Positions 32,819 to 42,116 of a DNA stretch of 48,247 bases are shown piece after piece. The notes under the pieces were generated by a model, which had not been told where the DNA came from, made no database searches, and was given only the letters and a program-made list of their open reading frames with translations. Position 1 is the first letter of the stretch. Each line of letters opens with the position of its first letter. Location of the stretch: positions 1 to 48,247 of the forward strand of contig WRMF01000017.1 of assembly GCA_009777245.1 (NCBI GenBank), in the 5' to 3' direction. A program made the translations under genes and the position numbers. The stretch comes from Betaproteobacteria bacterium (GTDB lineage Bacteria; Pseudomonadota; Gammaproteobacteria; Burkholderiales; Rhodocyclaceae).

Positions 32819-33768
32819 ATAAGCCTCTCCTGAGTTTGTTCAAGCCATTGCTTCGGAATTTGTGCAACTTTTTCCCTGCCCGAAGGCTGATGTATGGGTT
32901 TGCCAAGCGGACGAATTTTTAATGTGCCATTTTGGAATGAGTTTATTCTCTCTTTGGCGAGAGTGTTATAAATTGTGTCCCGATCAATCATCATGCCGCG
33001 CCTGTTATGTTTGATTGCGGCAACCACGCTGCTGCCCGATCCTCCGAACGGATCCAAAACCCAGTCATCTTCGTTGGTAAATGCCAGCACACAGCGTTCT
33101 ATCAACTCGACAGGAAACTGGCAAGGATGTTCTGTTTTTTCCGGGTGATTGGATTTGACATTAGGTATCTCAATGCGCCCTGTCTCCAATTCGTTGCGGA
33201 TTATTCGCCAGTAATCAGAAGGGTTTTTTCCCAACGGATTTCCGCTTGGTTTTCCGGCGTTCTCGCCTTTATAGTGAAGTTTTCCAGGATATTTGGAAGG
33301 CACACGTACTGCGTCCAAATTAAAAGTGTAATTATCACTTTTTGTAAACCAAAGCAATACTTCATAGCGTCCTGAAAATCGTTTGCTGGCATGTAGACCA
33401 TGGTCGAAATGCCAAATAATACGATTACGCAAACGCATTCCCAGTTCTTTGAATATAGGATAAAAGTAAATGTCTAGCGGAAATACTTCGCTTGCATCCA
33501 CATAGTTACCTACTTGCCATACGATGCTCCCACTTTGCGCGGTTACTCGAAACATTTCCCTGATGACAGATTTTTGCCATCCAAGATAATCATCAAGGCT
33601 GATTTGCGTTTCATATTCCTTGCCAATGTTATATGGAGGGGAAGAGACCACCAGCTTGAAGGTATTTTCGGGCAGACTTTGCAATTCTTCCAAGGCGTCA
33701 CCTTGGCAAATTACAACATGCGCGTTGTGACTGAATTGCTCATAGATTGGGTGATATTCGTTCAACAT
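32815..33768 (-). CDS. Type II DNA methyltransferase, probable N4-cytosine, partner of the BglII-like enzyme
   Basis: A 317-residue beta-type methylase with the catalytic SSPPYNIGKEYE at 42-53 and the SAM motif DPFGGSGSSVVAAIKHNRRG near residue 237. An SPPY motif is typical of N4-cytosine enzymes, which fits a BglII-type partner since M.BglII makes N4-methylcytosine. It protects host DNA against the following endonuclease. The start was set at ATG 33768: AGGAA lies 8 bases upstream, and the frame extends only five codons further into the remnant of the preceding gene. The stop TAG of that remnant is one base before this ATG. AT-richer than neighbours. Confidence 0.85.
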   Translation of the reverse strand: MLNEYHPIYEQFSHNAHVVICQGDALEELQSLPENTFKLVVSSPPYNIGKEYETQISLDDYLGWQKSVIREMFRVTAQSGSIVWQVGNYVDASEVFPLDIYFYPIFKELGMRLRNRIIWHFDHGLHASKRFSGRYEVLLWFTKSDNYTFNLDAVRVPSKYPGKLHYKGENAGKPSGNPLGKNPSDYWRIIRNELETGRIEIPNVKSNHPEKTEHPCQFPVELIERCVLAFTNEDDWVLDPFGGSGSSVVAAIKHNRRGMMIDRDTIYNTLAKERINSFQNGTLKIRPLGKPIHQPSGREKVAQIPKQWLEQTQERLI

Positions 33769-33769
33769 G

Positions 33770-33987
33770 CTATTCTTCCTCATTTTTGACGTGCCTGGCG
33801 CTTTTCATCTCTGCGATCCTGACGATTACGTATGCGATGAGGGCGAAAACAAAGAAAACAAGCAGTAACCAAGCGATACCTTGCAGGGTTTCAATGATCG
33901 TTCGATAGATTTCAAGAATCCATCGCTGACGACAAGCGCCACCATAAACGAGGCCACAAAGGTGACAAGCAGAAGCGTCAAGAACAT
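33770..33987 (-). pseudogene. Broken small membrane-protein gene with central deletion
   Basis: ATG 33987 with a perfect AGGAGG 7 bases upstream opens MFLTLLLVTFVASFMVALVV, a membrane helix, and then the frame degenerates. From 33922 another frame reads WILEIYRTIIETLQGIAWLL, then LVFFVFALIAYVIVRIAEMK and a charged tail to TAG 33770. This looks like the N- and C-terminal helices of one protein joined after loss of the middle, with a frame change at the joint. I recall proteobacterial membrane proteins that pair such ends around a 70-80 residue core, but cannot name the family. The tail now provides the ribosome binding site of the methylase. Confidence 0.6.
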
Positions 33988-34005
33988 GCTGAATCCTCCT
34001 ATGGT

Positions 34006-35151
34006 CTAACTAAACAACCGCCGCGCCAGAAAACTTCCCGCCGGCAAGCCTTCGCTCATCATATGGCCTTGCGGACGGATAACGTAATCCTGACGAATCT
34101 GCTCCAGCGTTTCATCCGACAATGGATTACCCTGATCGTCAATCAAAACACCGCCCATAACCTTGGCAAACCGCCGGATAACAGCAAGCATCTGCAAATA
34201 AACATGCTGCCCGCGCGGCACGCAAGGCACATCAAAATGAAAGGTCAAATCGCTGCTTTTCAGACGCTTCATCTCGTCGACACGGAAAGGATGCGCCTCG
34301 TCCGTGTTCCAGAAACGAAAGAGCGGCACTCCATGCTCATCGCGCAAGATGTATATCCCGTCTTCCAAAGTCATATTTTCCGCTTCCGCCAGCGCGCGGA
34401 TTTGCGTTCCCGAAAAATTGCGCCCGCCCTCCGGAACCAGACTCAAGCACAGCACAATATCCAGCCCGGCGCAGAAAACATCCAGTTGCTCGGCTTGCTC
34501 CATCCATTCCGATAATTCCGCCTCCGGCAGCAGGCAAGTCATGCCAAGCTCTTCCGCAAGCCAGGGGAAAAATTCAAGAAAGCCGGAAACAACCTCCGCC
34601 TTGGCCACTCCTTCCCGATCAACCAGTTGCAGGCCGACGCGCAGACGTTTATAACTCTCCCCGCCTTCCGGCGCGCTGCCGGGCAAAAATTCCCACGTTG
34701 CATCCGCCTCGTTCAGACCCGCCCAATTCAAGCGTCTGCCAAACGGCAACAACGCCTTGGCATAATCACGCCGCAAGGCCGCAAGATTAACGGGAGACTC
34801 GCCATGCAATTCGGCAATCAAATCAATCATCGGCGAGATCAGATCATCTTCCGGCAACGCCGCAAGACCGATGGAAGAAGCGGTAACGGCTTCCGGCAAG
34901 GCTTCCCCGGCTTCGCCTGCCATTTCCGCGTCATTTTGCAGAGTTGGCTCTGTTTTAGGCGCAATATCCGGCAGAGAAACGGAAAAATCCACCTCGCGGC
35001 GGGAAAGGAGCACATCGTCTCTCCTCCTTGGACTGCGAAAAGCATTTTCCATGTTTTGCCGGTGCTGGCGCTCCTGCCATTTGTTGTAGGCAATCACCCC
35101 CAGCACGACCAAACCGCCCAGTACCAGAATTCCGATTTCGGTTCCGCTCAT
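34006..35151 (-). CDS. zipA: Cell division protein ZipA
   Basis: A 381-residue membrane-anchored FtsZ-binding protein. The N-terminal helix (EIGILVLGGLVVLGVIAYNK) anchors it with the bulk in the cytoplasm. An acidic variable linker (about 55-110) follows. The C-terminal FtsZ-binding domain covers about 235-375 and includes LDIVLCLSLVPEGGRNFSG, ENMTLEDGIYIL and FHFDVPCVPRGQHVYLQMLA. It sits directly after smc, sharing one base (TGATG), as in other betaproteobacteria where ligA usually comes next. Here ligA is a remnant beyond the restriction-modification island. Confidence 0.92.
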   Translation of the reverse strand: MSGTEIGILVLGGLVVLGVIAYNKWQERQHRQNMENAFRSPRRRDDVLLSRREVDFSVSLPDIAPKTEPTLQNDAEMAGEAGEALPEAVTASSIGLAALPEDDLISPMIDLIAELHGESPVNLAALRRDYAKALLPFGRRLNWAGLNEADATWEFLPGSAPEGGESYKRLRVGLQLVDREGVAKAEVVSGFLEFFPWLAEELGMTCLLPEAELSEWMEQAEQLDVFCAGLDIVLCLSLVPEGGRNFSGTQIRALAEAENMTLEDGIYILRDEHGVPLFRFWNTDEAHPFRVDEMKRLKSSDLTFHFDVPCVPRGQHVYLQMLAVIRRFAKVMGGVLIDDQGNPLSDETLEQIRQDYVIRPQGHMMSEGLPAGSFLARRLFS

Positions 35152-38100
35152 CAGGTTTCCTCCGCCATCTTCAAGGCTTCTTCCCTGTCAACCTCTACCA
35201 CACGCGACACGCCCGATTCCTGCATCGTCACGCCGACCAACTGCTCGGCCATTTCCATCGAAATTTTGTTGTGACTGACAAACAGAAACTGGGTCTGTGC
35301 AGACATTTTCTTCACCATTTGGCAAAAGCGTTCGGTATTGGAATCATCAAGCGACGCGTCCACCTCGTCCAACAGGCAGAAAGGCGCAGGGTTCAGCAAA
35401 AATATGGAGAATACCAGAGCAATCGCCGTCAGGGCTTTTTCCCCGCCGGAAAGAAGGTGAATCGTGGAATTTTTCTTGCCCGGCGGCTGCGCGAACACCT
35501 GCACTCCGGTATCGAGTATTTCCTCCCCCGTCATGACCAGCGCCGCCTTGCCGCCCCCGAACAGTTCAGGAAACAACCGCCCGAAGTGACCATTGACCGT
35601 ATCAAAGGTATTTTGCAACAAATCGCGGGTTTCCCGATCAATCCTGCGAATCGCCGCTTCCAGAATCTCCATCGCTTCGGTCAGATCGGCGGCCTGCTTG
35701 TCAAGAAATTCCCGCCGCTCCCGCGCAGTCTCCAGCTCTTCCAGCGCGGCAAGATTGACAAGACCCAGGTCGGCAATCGTCTTTTGCAATCGTCCTATCT
35801 CCTGCGTAAGCGCGTAGGGTTTTACCCGCTTTGCTTCTTCCGAGAGCGCCGCCATCTCCGTCTCACCATAGCCGGATTCAAAGAGTTGATCCGCAAACTG
35901 GTTTGCGTTAATCCCTGCGGTATTTTCTTTCAGCTTCAATTCGCCGATTTGCTCACGCAGCGGGTTAAGCGCCTGTTCCAGCCGCATCCGCTTCTCTTCC
36001 AGGTCGCGCAAACCGGAAGTCGCCGCCTCCAGCGCAACGCGACAGGATGCCATCGCCTTCTCCTCCAAACTATATTTTTCCAGCGCGCCCCGCAAGGATT
36101 CCTCAAAAACTTCCAGCGGCGTATCCTGTTTAATGGCGCGACATTCAATAAGCCCCGCCTGGATACGCTCCAGTTCGCGCATTGCTGTGGCTTGGTGGGC
36201 GCTATTTTCTTCCAGCTTCCCCACGCATTCGCGCCTGGAAAATCCGGCCTCATGCCGTTCGCGTTCGGCCAAGGCAAAGAGTTCCCGCGCCTCAAACAGG
36301 GCATTCGTCGCTTCTTCCAGCCGCAGACGCGCTTCTGACGCTTCGCCATGCAGACGGTCAAGCCGTTCTCGTAATTCACGGATCAAATCTTCGGTGGCGG
36401 ATTCCCGTCCCCGTTCCGCCTCAATCTCAACTTCCAGATCATGCTCCGCGCTTTTTATCCGCTCTATCCGCTCGCGCTGTCTGGTCATGGCTTCATCCAG
36501 CTTCAAAATCTCCATTTGCAGGGTGTGCGCCTTCGCCGTCACTTCGCCATGTTCCAGGCGAAGCTGCCGGTCTTGTTCCTCCAGTTCCCTGCTTTCACGC
36601 GCCAGCGAATCAACTCGCGTCTGGTTGGACTGGCTTTCCACGCGCATATGCTCCAGTTTGGCGGTCAACGCTTCGATTTCCCGCCGCCGCTCCAGAAAGC
36701 CCGCAGTATCCACCGCATCCGGCGCGAATATGGAAAGCGTATGCCCTTCCACAATATCGCCCTCCCGCGTCACCAGACACTCGCCCAACAAAAGATTGGA
36801 ACGCGCCTGTAGAGCCGCTTCCAGACTATCCGCCGTCCGCGCGCCCGCCAGCCAGAAATTCAGCAATCCATGCCAGCTTTCATCTTCTGTCGTCACCTTG
36901 GCGCGTAAGCTGTCCGGCGCAATTTGCCCTTCATGCGCCAGAACGCCAAGGCGCACCCACACCCTGCCGCCAGGACGATCAGCGTTTGCAATGAATTCCG
37001 GCAACAATTCCGGCGTCGGCAGGGTTTCCAGACGTTCGCGCAAAATCGCCGCTACCGCCGTCTCCCAACCGGCGTCGACCTTCAATACGCGCCAGAGCGG
37101 CAGAGCGTCCGCCAAACCGCGCCGATCAAGCCATGCTTTCCTGTCCTCGCCGCCGCCCTGCTTTTCCTGCATCTGGGTCAACGCCTCATGACGCGCTTCC
37201 AGCGCCGCCATTTCGCTGACAAACCATGCCATCTCCGATACAGCGTCTGCCCGCTGCGTTTCCAGTTCGGAACGGGCATTTCGCAGATTTTGCAGGGACA
37301 TTTCCAACTCCGGCATACGCGCCGCCACGCGGGAGCGTTCTTCCTCCTTGTCTTCCCGCGCTGATTGTTCTATAACTTCCGTCGCGCCTTCCTGCCGTAG
37401 ACGCTCGCGCCGCTGGGCAAGATTCTGCAAGGCGCGGCTTGCGTTTGCGCGATGCGCGAATTCGACCTGCAAACCCTGCTCAAGCTCAACCACATTCCGC
37501 TGCAATGTTTCCACACCTTTGCGCCCTGCGCTCTCCTCCGCCTCAGCATAAGGCAAGCGGTCGGCTGCGGTCTTGTGTTTCGTTTCTGCCTGTTCCAGCC
37601 GCGCTGTTGCGGTTTCCTGCAATTCTTGCCAGCGTTTTTTGTCGGAAGCCAGCTTTTCCGTCTGCGCCAGCCAATGCTGTTCTTCCTGTTCGAGATCCGA
37701 CAAGCGGGATTCCGTCTGCTGCCGCTTTTCCTTGCGATGGCGAATTTCCGCTTCCAGCCTTGCTACTTCCGCATTGGCCGCGTACAGATCGCCCTGCGCC
37801 CGATGCACCGCGTCGCCTGCCGAAAAATGCGACTCCCGCGCCGCTTCCAGATGCGTTTCCGTCTCCCTGATAGCGGCCACCATACCGTCATGCTCGGTTT
37901 CCATCCGGCTGATTTCCAGACGGAGATTTTCCTGTTCCAGGAGCGCGTCGCTCCGGCGTTTAAGCCACAAAAGCCGCTGCTTCAATGAGAGCGCATTGTT
38001 GCATTCGTGATAACGCCTGGTTACTTCCGCCTGCGCTTCCAGAGTTTGCATCCTTGAGGCCAACTCCAGACGAATATCCTCAACCCTTGATAAATTTTCG

Positions 38101-38663
38101 CGGGTATCTTCCAGCCGTCCTTCGGTTTCCTTGCGTCTCTCCTTGTAGCGCGTGACTCCGGCGGCTTCTTCCAGAAACACCCGCAGATCGTCAGGCCGCG
38201 CCTCAATGATGCGCGAGATCATGCCCTGCCCGATAATCGCGTATGCGCGAGGCCCTAGCCCGGTTCCCATGAACAAATCGGTAATGTCCTTCCGGCGCAC
38301 TTTCAGATTGTTGATGAAATAGTCGGACTGACCGTTTCGGGTCAATACCCGCTTGACCGCCAGTTCCGCGTACTGGCTCCACTGCCCCTGGGCGCGTCCC
38401 AGAGAATTGTCGAACACCATCTCCACCGAAGAACGCGCCGCAGGCTTACGGTTCGTCGAACCGTTGAAAATGACATCCTGCATGGACTCCCCGCGCAACT
38501 CGGATGCTTTCGACTCCCCAAGCACCCAGCGCACAGCGTCCATGATGTTGGACTTGCCGCAGCCGTTCGGCCCCACTACTCCCACAAGCTGACCCGGCAA
38601 CACCACCGTAGTGGGTTCCACAAATGATTTGAAACCTGAAAGTTTGAGTCTGGTCAAGCGCAT
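35151..38663 (-). CDS. smc: Chromosome segregation ATPase SMC
   Basis: A 1170-residue condensin subunit that organises and segregates the chromosome. The N-terminal head has Walker A GPNGCGKSNIMDAVRWVLGE. Two coiled-coil stretches (about 165-500 and 660-1000) flank a hinge near 505-655. The C-terminal head has the ABC signature LLSGGEKALTAIALVFS and Walker B FCLLDEVDASLDD. Length is typical. The start was moved to ATG 38663 (MRLTRLKLSGFKSF); the longer frame uses TTG. zipA follows with a one-base overlap, and a tRNA-Arg gene lies upstream on the same strand. Confidence 0.98.
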   Translation of the reverse strand: MRLTRLKLSGFKSFVEPTTVVLPGQLVGVVGPNGCGKSNIMDAVRWVLGESKASELRGESMQDVIFNGSTNRKPAARSSVEMVFDNSLGRAQGQWSQYAELAVKRVLTRNGQSDYFINNLKVRRKDITDLFMGTGLGPRAYAIIGQGMISRIIEARPDDLRVFLEEAAGVTRYKERRKETEGRLEDTRENLSRVEDIRLELASRMQTLEAQAEVTRRYHECNNALSLKQRLLWLKRRSDALLEQENLRLEISRMETEHDGMVAAIRETETHLEAARESHFSAGDAVHRAQGDLYAANAEVARLEAEIRHRKEKRQQTESRLSDLEQEEQHWLAQTEKLASDKKRWQELQETATARLEQAETKHKTAADRLPYAEAEESAGRKGVETLQRNVVELEQGLQVEFAHRANASRALQNLAQRRERLRQEGATEVIEQSAREDKEEERSRVAARMPELEMSLQNLRNARSELETQRADAVSEMAWFVSEMAALEARHEALTQMQEKQGGGEDRKAWLDRRGLADALPLWRVLKVDAGWETAVAAILRERLETLPTPELLPEFIANADRPGGRVWVRLGVLAHEGQIAPDSLRAKVTTEDESWHGLLNFWLAGARTADSLEAALQARSNLLLGECLVTREGDIVEGHTLSIFAPDAVDTAGFLERRREIEALTAKLEHMRVESQSNQTRVDSLARESRELEEQDRQLRLEHGEVTAKAHTLQMEILKLDEAMTRQRERIERIKSAEHDLEVEIEAERGRESATEDLIRELRERLDRLHGEASEARLRLEEATNALFEARELFALAERERHEAGFSRRECVGKLEENSAHQATAMRELERIQAGLIECRAIKQDTPLEVFEESLRGALEKYSLEEKAMASCRVALEAATSGLRDLEEKRMRLEQALNPLREQIGELKLKENTAGINANQFADQLFESGYGETEMAALSEEAKRVKPYALTQEIGRLQKTIADLGLVNLAALEELETARERREFLDKQAADLTEAMEILEAAIRRIDRETRDLLQNTFDTVNGHFGRLFPELFGGGKAALVMTGEEILDTGVQVFAQPPGKKNSTIHLLSGGEKALTAIALVFSIFLLNPAPFCLLDEVDASLDDSNTERFCQMVKKMSAQTQFLFVSHNKISMEMAEQLVGVTMQESGVSRVVEVDREEALKMAEET

Positions 38664-38765
38664 GAACAACAAAGGCAAAAAATCGCCGGAAAATGAACAA
38701 AACCGTCACCGCCGGATGGCTGACTGCCCTACTCCGGGAGTTCAGGGAAACTAATGAATGGTAAC

Positions 38766-38842
38766 TGGCGCGCCCGAGACGATTTGAACGTCCGACCCCT
38801 GCCTTCGGAGGGCAGTACTCTATCCAACTGAGCTACGGGCGC
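38766..38842 (-). tRNA. tRNA-Arg (CCG)
   Basis: A 77-base cloverleaf on the minus strand with acceptor GCGCCCG/CGGGCGC, D-arm GCTCAGTTGGATAGAGT, anticodon stem CTGCC/GGCAG around loop CTCCGAA (anticodon CCG, reading CGG), T-arm with GTTCAAATC, discriminator G and encoded CCA. No integration scar is visible next to its 3' end. Confidence 0.96.
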
Positions 38843-38905
38843 GCAGAGGGGCGGAATCATACCATTAAAAAGGTAATAATCGAAAAGTCCGCATAGTGGC
38901 AAAAG

Positions 38906-39634
38906 TCATAAACACGCTTGTCGCGTCAATGTCTCGCCATCCCAGCAAAGATATTCGCCCTGGGATTCGGACCAGTCCTTAAGTACCCAACGTTCAATCG
39001 TCAGGCCGTTGACCAGATGATAATACCTGCCGGTACGATGAGTGTGTCCATGCAGCAAGGTTGGCTGTCCGTATGGACGAATCATGTCTTCGACCGCGCT
39101 GCCGCTCACGTCTGTCTGATAATCAGCTTTGCGTCCCTTTTCCTGAGCGCTCTCCGCTTGTATCAGGGCGGCAAGTTTTCGTCGTTCGGTAAGCGGTTTT
39201 TGCAGAAAATCACTCTGCCAGACAGGATCGCGCACCTGGCGGCGAAATGCCTGATATTCGCCGTCTTCCGTGCAGAGAATATCTCCGTGGGTAAGGAGAA
39301 AAATTTTTTCCGGCTCGCCCGGCGCTATGAGCCGATAAGGGTCCGGCAGCAATTCCAGCCGCGCAGATTTGGCAAAGGCGGCTCCCGCGAGAAAATCCCG
39401 ATTGCCGCGTTGGAAAAAAATCCGCAACCCCTGATTTGCCGCGTGTCGCAACAAACCAATGGCATCCTGCGCGAAAATAGCGTCATCATCGTCGCCAATC
39501 CAGACAGAAAACAGATCGCCAAGAATATAGAGAGAATTGCCCTCACGCGCGATACGGTCAAGCAAAGCGCGAAAGAGGGCAAAAATACCGGGCGTATCGT
39601 CGGCAAGATGCAGGTCGGAGATGAAATAAAGCAA
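38906..39634 (-). CDS. lpxH: UDP-2,3-diacylglucosamine diphosphatase LpxH
   Basis: A 242-residue calcineurin-like phosphoesterase that makes lipid X in lipid A synthesis, at the inner face of the cytoplasmic membrane. The metal ligands are clear: SDLHL (Asp7, His9), LGDLF (Asp40), GNRDF (Asn78), THGD (His116) and HGHTHR near residue 195. Length is normal for LpxH. It follows ppiB by 12 bases, in the order ppiA-ppiB-lpxH seen in many betaproteobacteria. It confirms a lipopolysaccharide-bearing outer membrane. Confidence 0.96.
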   Translation of the reverse strand: MLYFISDLHLADDTPGIFALFRALLDRIAREGNSLYILGDLFSVWIGDDDDAIFAQDAIGLLRHAANQGLRIFFQRGNRDFLAGAAFAKSARLELLPDPYRLIAPGEPEKIFLLTHGDILCTEDGEYQAFRRQVRDPVWQSDFLQKPLTERRKLAALIQAESAQEKGRKADYQTDVSGSAVEDMIRPYGQPTLLHGHTHRTGRYYHLVNGLTIERWVLKDWSESQGEYLCWDGETLTRQACL

Positions 39635-39646
39635 GGAAAAGCCTTT

Positions 39647-40144
39647 TCAGTCAGCCACAACTTCCGCTTTTTCTATGATTATGGCTTCCAGCGGCACATC
39701 CTGATGCCCCCCCTGATTGCCCGTTTTTGCGGCCTTGATTTTGTCGATCACATCCATCCCCTCATCAACCATGCCGAAAACCGCATATCCCCAGCCGCTT
39801 GGCGTTTGCGCCTTGAAATTGAGAAAGTCATTGTCGACGACATTGATGAAGAATTGCGCGGTGGCCGAATGAGGATCATTGGTACGCGCCATTGCGATAC
39901 TGCCGCGCTTGTTCTGCAAACCGTTATCCGCCTCGTTCCTGATGGCGTCATGCGTGTCTTTCTGCTCCATGTCGGCGTTAAACCCACCGCCCTGAATCAT
40001 GAAGCCCGGAATGACGCGGTGAAAGATAGTGCCGTCATAAAACCCTTCCCTAACATACTGTTCAAAGTTTGCTACGGTCAGGGGCGCCTTTTCGGCATCC
40101 AGTTTCAGGGTGATGACGCCGTGGTTGGTTGTCAGTCTGATCAT
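39647..40144 (-). CDS. ppiB: Cytoplasmic cyclophilin (peptidyl-prolyl isomerase B)
   Basis: A 165-residue cyclophilin without a signal peptide that speeds proline isomerisation in the cytoplasm. Family marks are [20 protein letters not shown] (with the catalytic Arg), [20 protein letters not shown] followed by FFIN, and [21 protein letters not shown] strong AAAGGAG precedes the ATG. It is a close paralog of the next gene upstream, with a 50-base identical stretch (39801-39850 against 40311-40360). Confidence 0.96.
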   Translation of the reverse strand: MIRLTTNHGVITLKLDAEKAPLTVANFEQYVREGFYDGTIFHRVIPGFMIQGGGFNADMEQKDTHDAIRNEADNGLQNKRGSIAMARTNDPHSATAQFFINVVDNDFLNFKAQTPSGWGYAVFGMVDEGMDVIDKIKAAKTGNQGGHQDVPLEAIIIEKAEVVAD

Positions 40145-40156
40145 GGCGAATCTCCT

Positions 40157-40738
40157 TTATTCGGAAACAATGGTCGCGGATTGAATCACGACAGGATCAA
40201 CCGGAACATTTTGGTGCATCCCGCGGTTATGGGTGGGAACGGCGACGATTTTGTCGACGACTTCCATGCCTTTTGTCACCTTGCCGAAAACCGCGTACCC
40301 CCAGCCGCTGGGCGTTTGCGCCTTGAAATTGAGAAAGTCATTGTCGACGACATTGATGAAAAACTGCGCTGTGGCTGACTGAGGGTCCTGGGTGCGCGCC
40401 ATCGCGATACTGCCGCGCTGGTTCTTAAGGCCGTTGGCAGCTTCATTGCGGATGGAATGGCGAGGCGCTTTCTGCGCCATATCGGGCGTGAATCCTCCGC
40501 CCTGAATCATGAAGTTCGGCATGACGCGATGGAAAATCGTACCCTTGTAAAAACCGGAACGAACGTATTCGAGAAAGTTCGCCACCGATTCCGGCGCTCT
40601 TGCGCTATCTAACTCCAGCACGATTTGCCCCTGACTGGTTTGCAGCTCCACGACAGGATTGGCAAAAGCGCGAGAGCCTACGGCAAGCATGGCAAACATG
40701 CCCAAACAGAAAACTACGCGAAAAAATTTACGGAACAT
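40157..40738 (-). CDS. ppiA: Periplasmic cyclophilin (peptidyl-prolyl isomerase A)
   Basis: A 193-residue cyclophilin with a signal peptide ([19 protein letters not shown], cleaved before NPVVEL), so it acts in the periplasm. The core repeats the ppiB motifs: [20 protein letters not shown] and [20 protein letters not shown]. The start at ATG 40738 has AAGGAG 7 bases upstream and gives the signal peptide; a longer frame runs into the upstream gene. The 13-base gap to ppiB indicates one operon. The pair probably arose by tandem duplication. Confidence 0.95.
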   Translation of the reverse strand: MFRKFFRVVFCLGMFAMLAVGSRAFANPVVELQTSQGQIVLELDSARAPESVANFLEYVRSGFYKGTIFHRVMPNFMIQGGGFTPDMAQKAPRHSIRNEAANGLKNQRGSIAMARTQDPQSATAQFFINVVDNDFLNFKAQTPSGWGYAVFGKVTKGMEVVDKIVAVPTHNRGMHQNVPVDPVVIQSATIVSE

Positions 40739-40775
40739 GACAAAACTCCTTAAAGAAAAAATCGGAACAGGCGCG

Positions 40776-42116
40776 TCATGCGCCGTCTTCGTAGAGGATT
40801 CGCCAGCGCCCATCCTCATATTGCCAATACTGGCGCTTTTTCACGGTGTTGGCAAAATTGCTGCTGGCATATTCCTGACGGAAGGTGACTACGGCGATTT
40901 CACCCTGACCGGGCATGGCCGGGTTGCGGAAGATGGAAAGGTCTCCCGCTTTGACCTTAATCCAGGTTTTACCTCGATTTACCTGGCGTTTTTGCGCGGC
41001 GAATTCCGCGAAATTCTGGCTGCGGCTTTGGAATTGCGGCGAATAGTGGGTGAGGTAGAGTTCGGTATCGAGACTTTCCCAATCGCTCCGCCAGGTCTCA
41101 AAGGCTTTGATCAATTCATCGCGTTCGTTTTGCCACTCCGATCTGGGCGTCCATTCAATGCCGTGGCTTAAAATCACAGGCGTGCGCCCGATTTCCACGC
41201 TTTGACCGAGTTGGTCAAAATCAGGATTGGAGAGCACGACACATCCTTCCGAGGCCAGCGGCGGACGGGAATAGGTATCGGAAGACGTGCCATGCAGCCA
41301 GATGCCGGAGCCTGTCCGATTCTGCAACCTGTCCAATGCGTTAGGGTAATTTATTGGAAACGCGCCATGTCCGTACTGATCCGCGAGTTTCCCGTACATC
41401 TCCGCCAGCCGCTCCTGCGACAGGAACGAGGTCACGTGATAAACGCCCAGCGGAGTTCTGAGATCGCCTTCAAATTTCTTGTCTGAGCCTAGTCTTCCCT
41501 GACTCATGTAGTAATCGGCAACAAAACTTGGGTTGCCATCATCATTGCGATAAAGGTAAAGCCGGGACTTTTGCGTATCAATCACGATTGCGTGCTGGGT
41601 GTTCATTCGCAGGAGATAACGCGGCACAGCGTCTTCCCGGGGTCTGTGGCGATAGCCTTGCAGACGGGCAATCGCTTCCGCGCGCAGGTCGTCAATCTGT
41701 TCCGACGGCGCACCGCTTGCCGCGCCGAACGCGGGCAGCGGATGAGCGCGGGCAAGCAGCAAATCGCCTTTTATCAGATAGCCGAGCCGGTAGTTGGGAT
41801 ACTGTTGCAGCAGCGTTTCCGTCAGTTCAAGGGCATTGTCCAATTCGCGCATTTCAATTGCGGCAATAATCCGCGCAAGCTGCGGTTCCGGCCCGGCGTT
41901 CTTGAAGGACACCGGCATTATTGCGGCGCTGGCGGGAGTGATCGGGCCGCCTTCGCTCGGCTCGGCGCGGTCAAAAAGCCAGAAGCCGCCGAATAAAGCG
42001 GCAATGGCAAGCAGGATGAACCAGACAGAGCGCGACATGGGCTTGGGCTTGATTCTTCGTACAGGCCTGGGAAGCGGCTTTAGTTCGATTCTGCGGAAAG
42101 CGCCGGGAAGAGACAT
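40776..42116 (-). CDS. L,D-transpeptidase with C-terminal Cds6-like domain
   Basis: A 446-residue envelope enzyme. A basic N-terminus with a duplicated RRI(E/K)LKP-like motif leads to a membrane anchor (about 30-50), so the rest lies in the periplasm. The YkuD catalytic domain (roughly 170-320) contains [20 protein letters not shown] and then CVVLSNPD, giving the conserved His and the SxGC catalytic Cys. The last 120 residues ([20 protein letters not shown] to the end) are an NTF2/SnoaL-like Cds6-type domain. The enzyme should form 3-3 cross-links or attach proteins to peptidoglycan. It overlaps the TPR gene by one base. Confidence 0.9.
   Translation of the reverse strand: MSLPGAFRRIELKPLPRPVRRIKPKPMSRSVWFILLAIAALFGGFWLFDRAEPSEGGPITPASAAIMPVSFKNAGPEPQLARIIAAIEMRELDNALELTETLLQQYPNYRLGYLIKGDLLLARAHPLPAFGAASGAPSEQIDDLRAEAIARLQGYRHRPREDAVPRYLLRMNTQHAIVIDTQKSRLYLYRNDDGNPSFVADYYMSQGRLGSDKKFEGDLRTPLGVYHVTSFLSQERLAEMYGKLADQYGHGAFPINYPNALDRLQNRTGSGIWLHGTSSDTYSRPPLASEGCVVLSNPDFDQLGQSVEIGRTPVILSHGIEWTPRSEWQNERDELIKAFETWRSDWESLDTELYLTHYSPQFQSRSQNFAEFAAQKRQVNRGKTWIKVKAGDLSIFRNPAMPGQGEIAVVTFRQEYASSNFANTVKKRQYWQYEDGRWRILYEDGA

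Noticed and set aside
35028-36338. Long plus-strand frames opposite smc
   Set aside because: They are shadows of the SMC coiled-coil coding bias.
38766-38842. Integration site at tRNA-Arg
   Set aside because: No integrase gene and no repeat of the tRNA 3' end are visible in the flanks.
38918-40378. A 486-residue plus-strand open frame
   Set aside because: It is antisense to lpxH, ppiB and ppiA, all with clear catalytic motifs; it has no recognisable domain.
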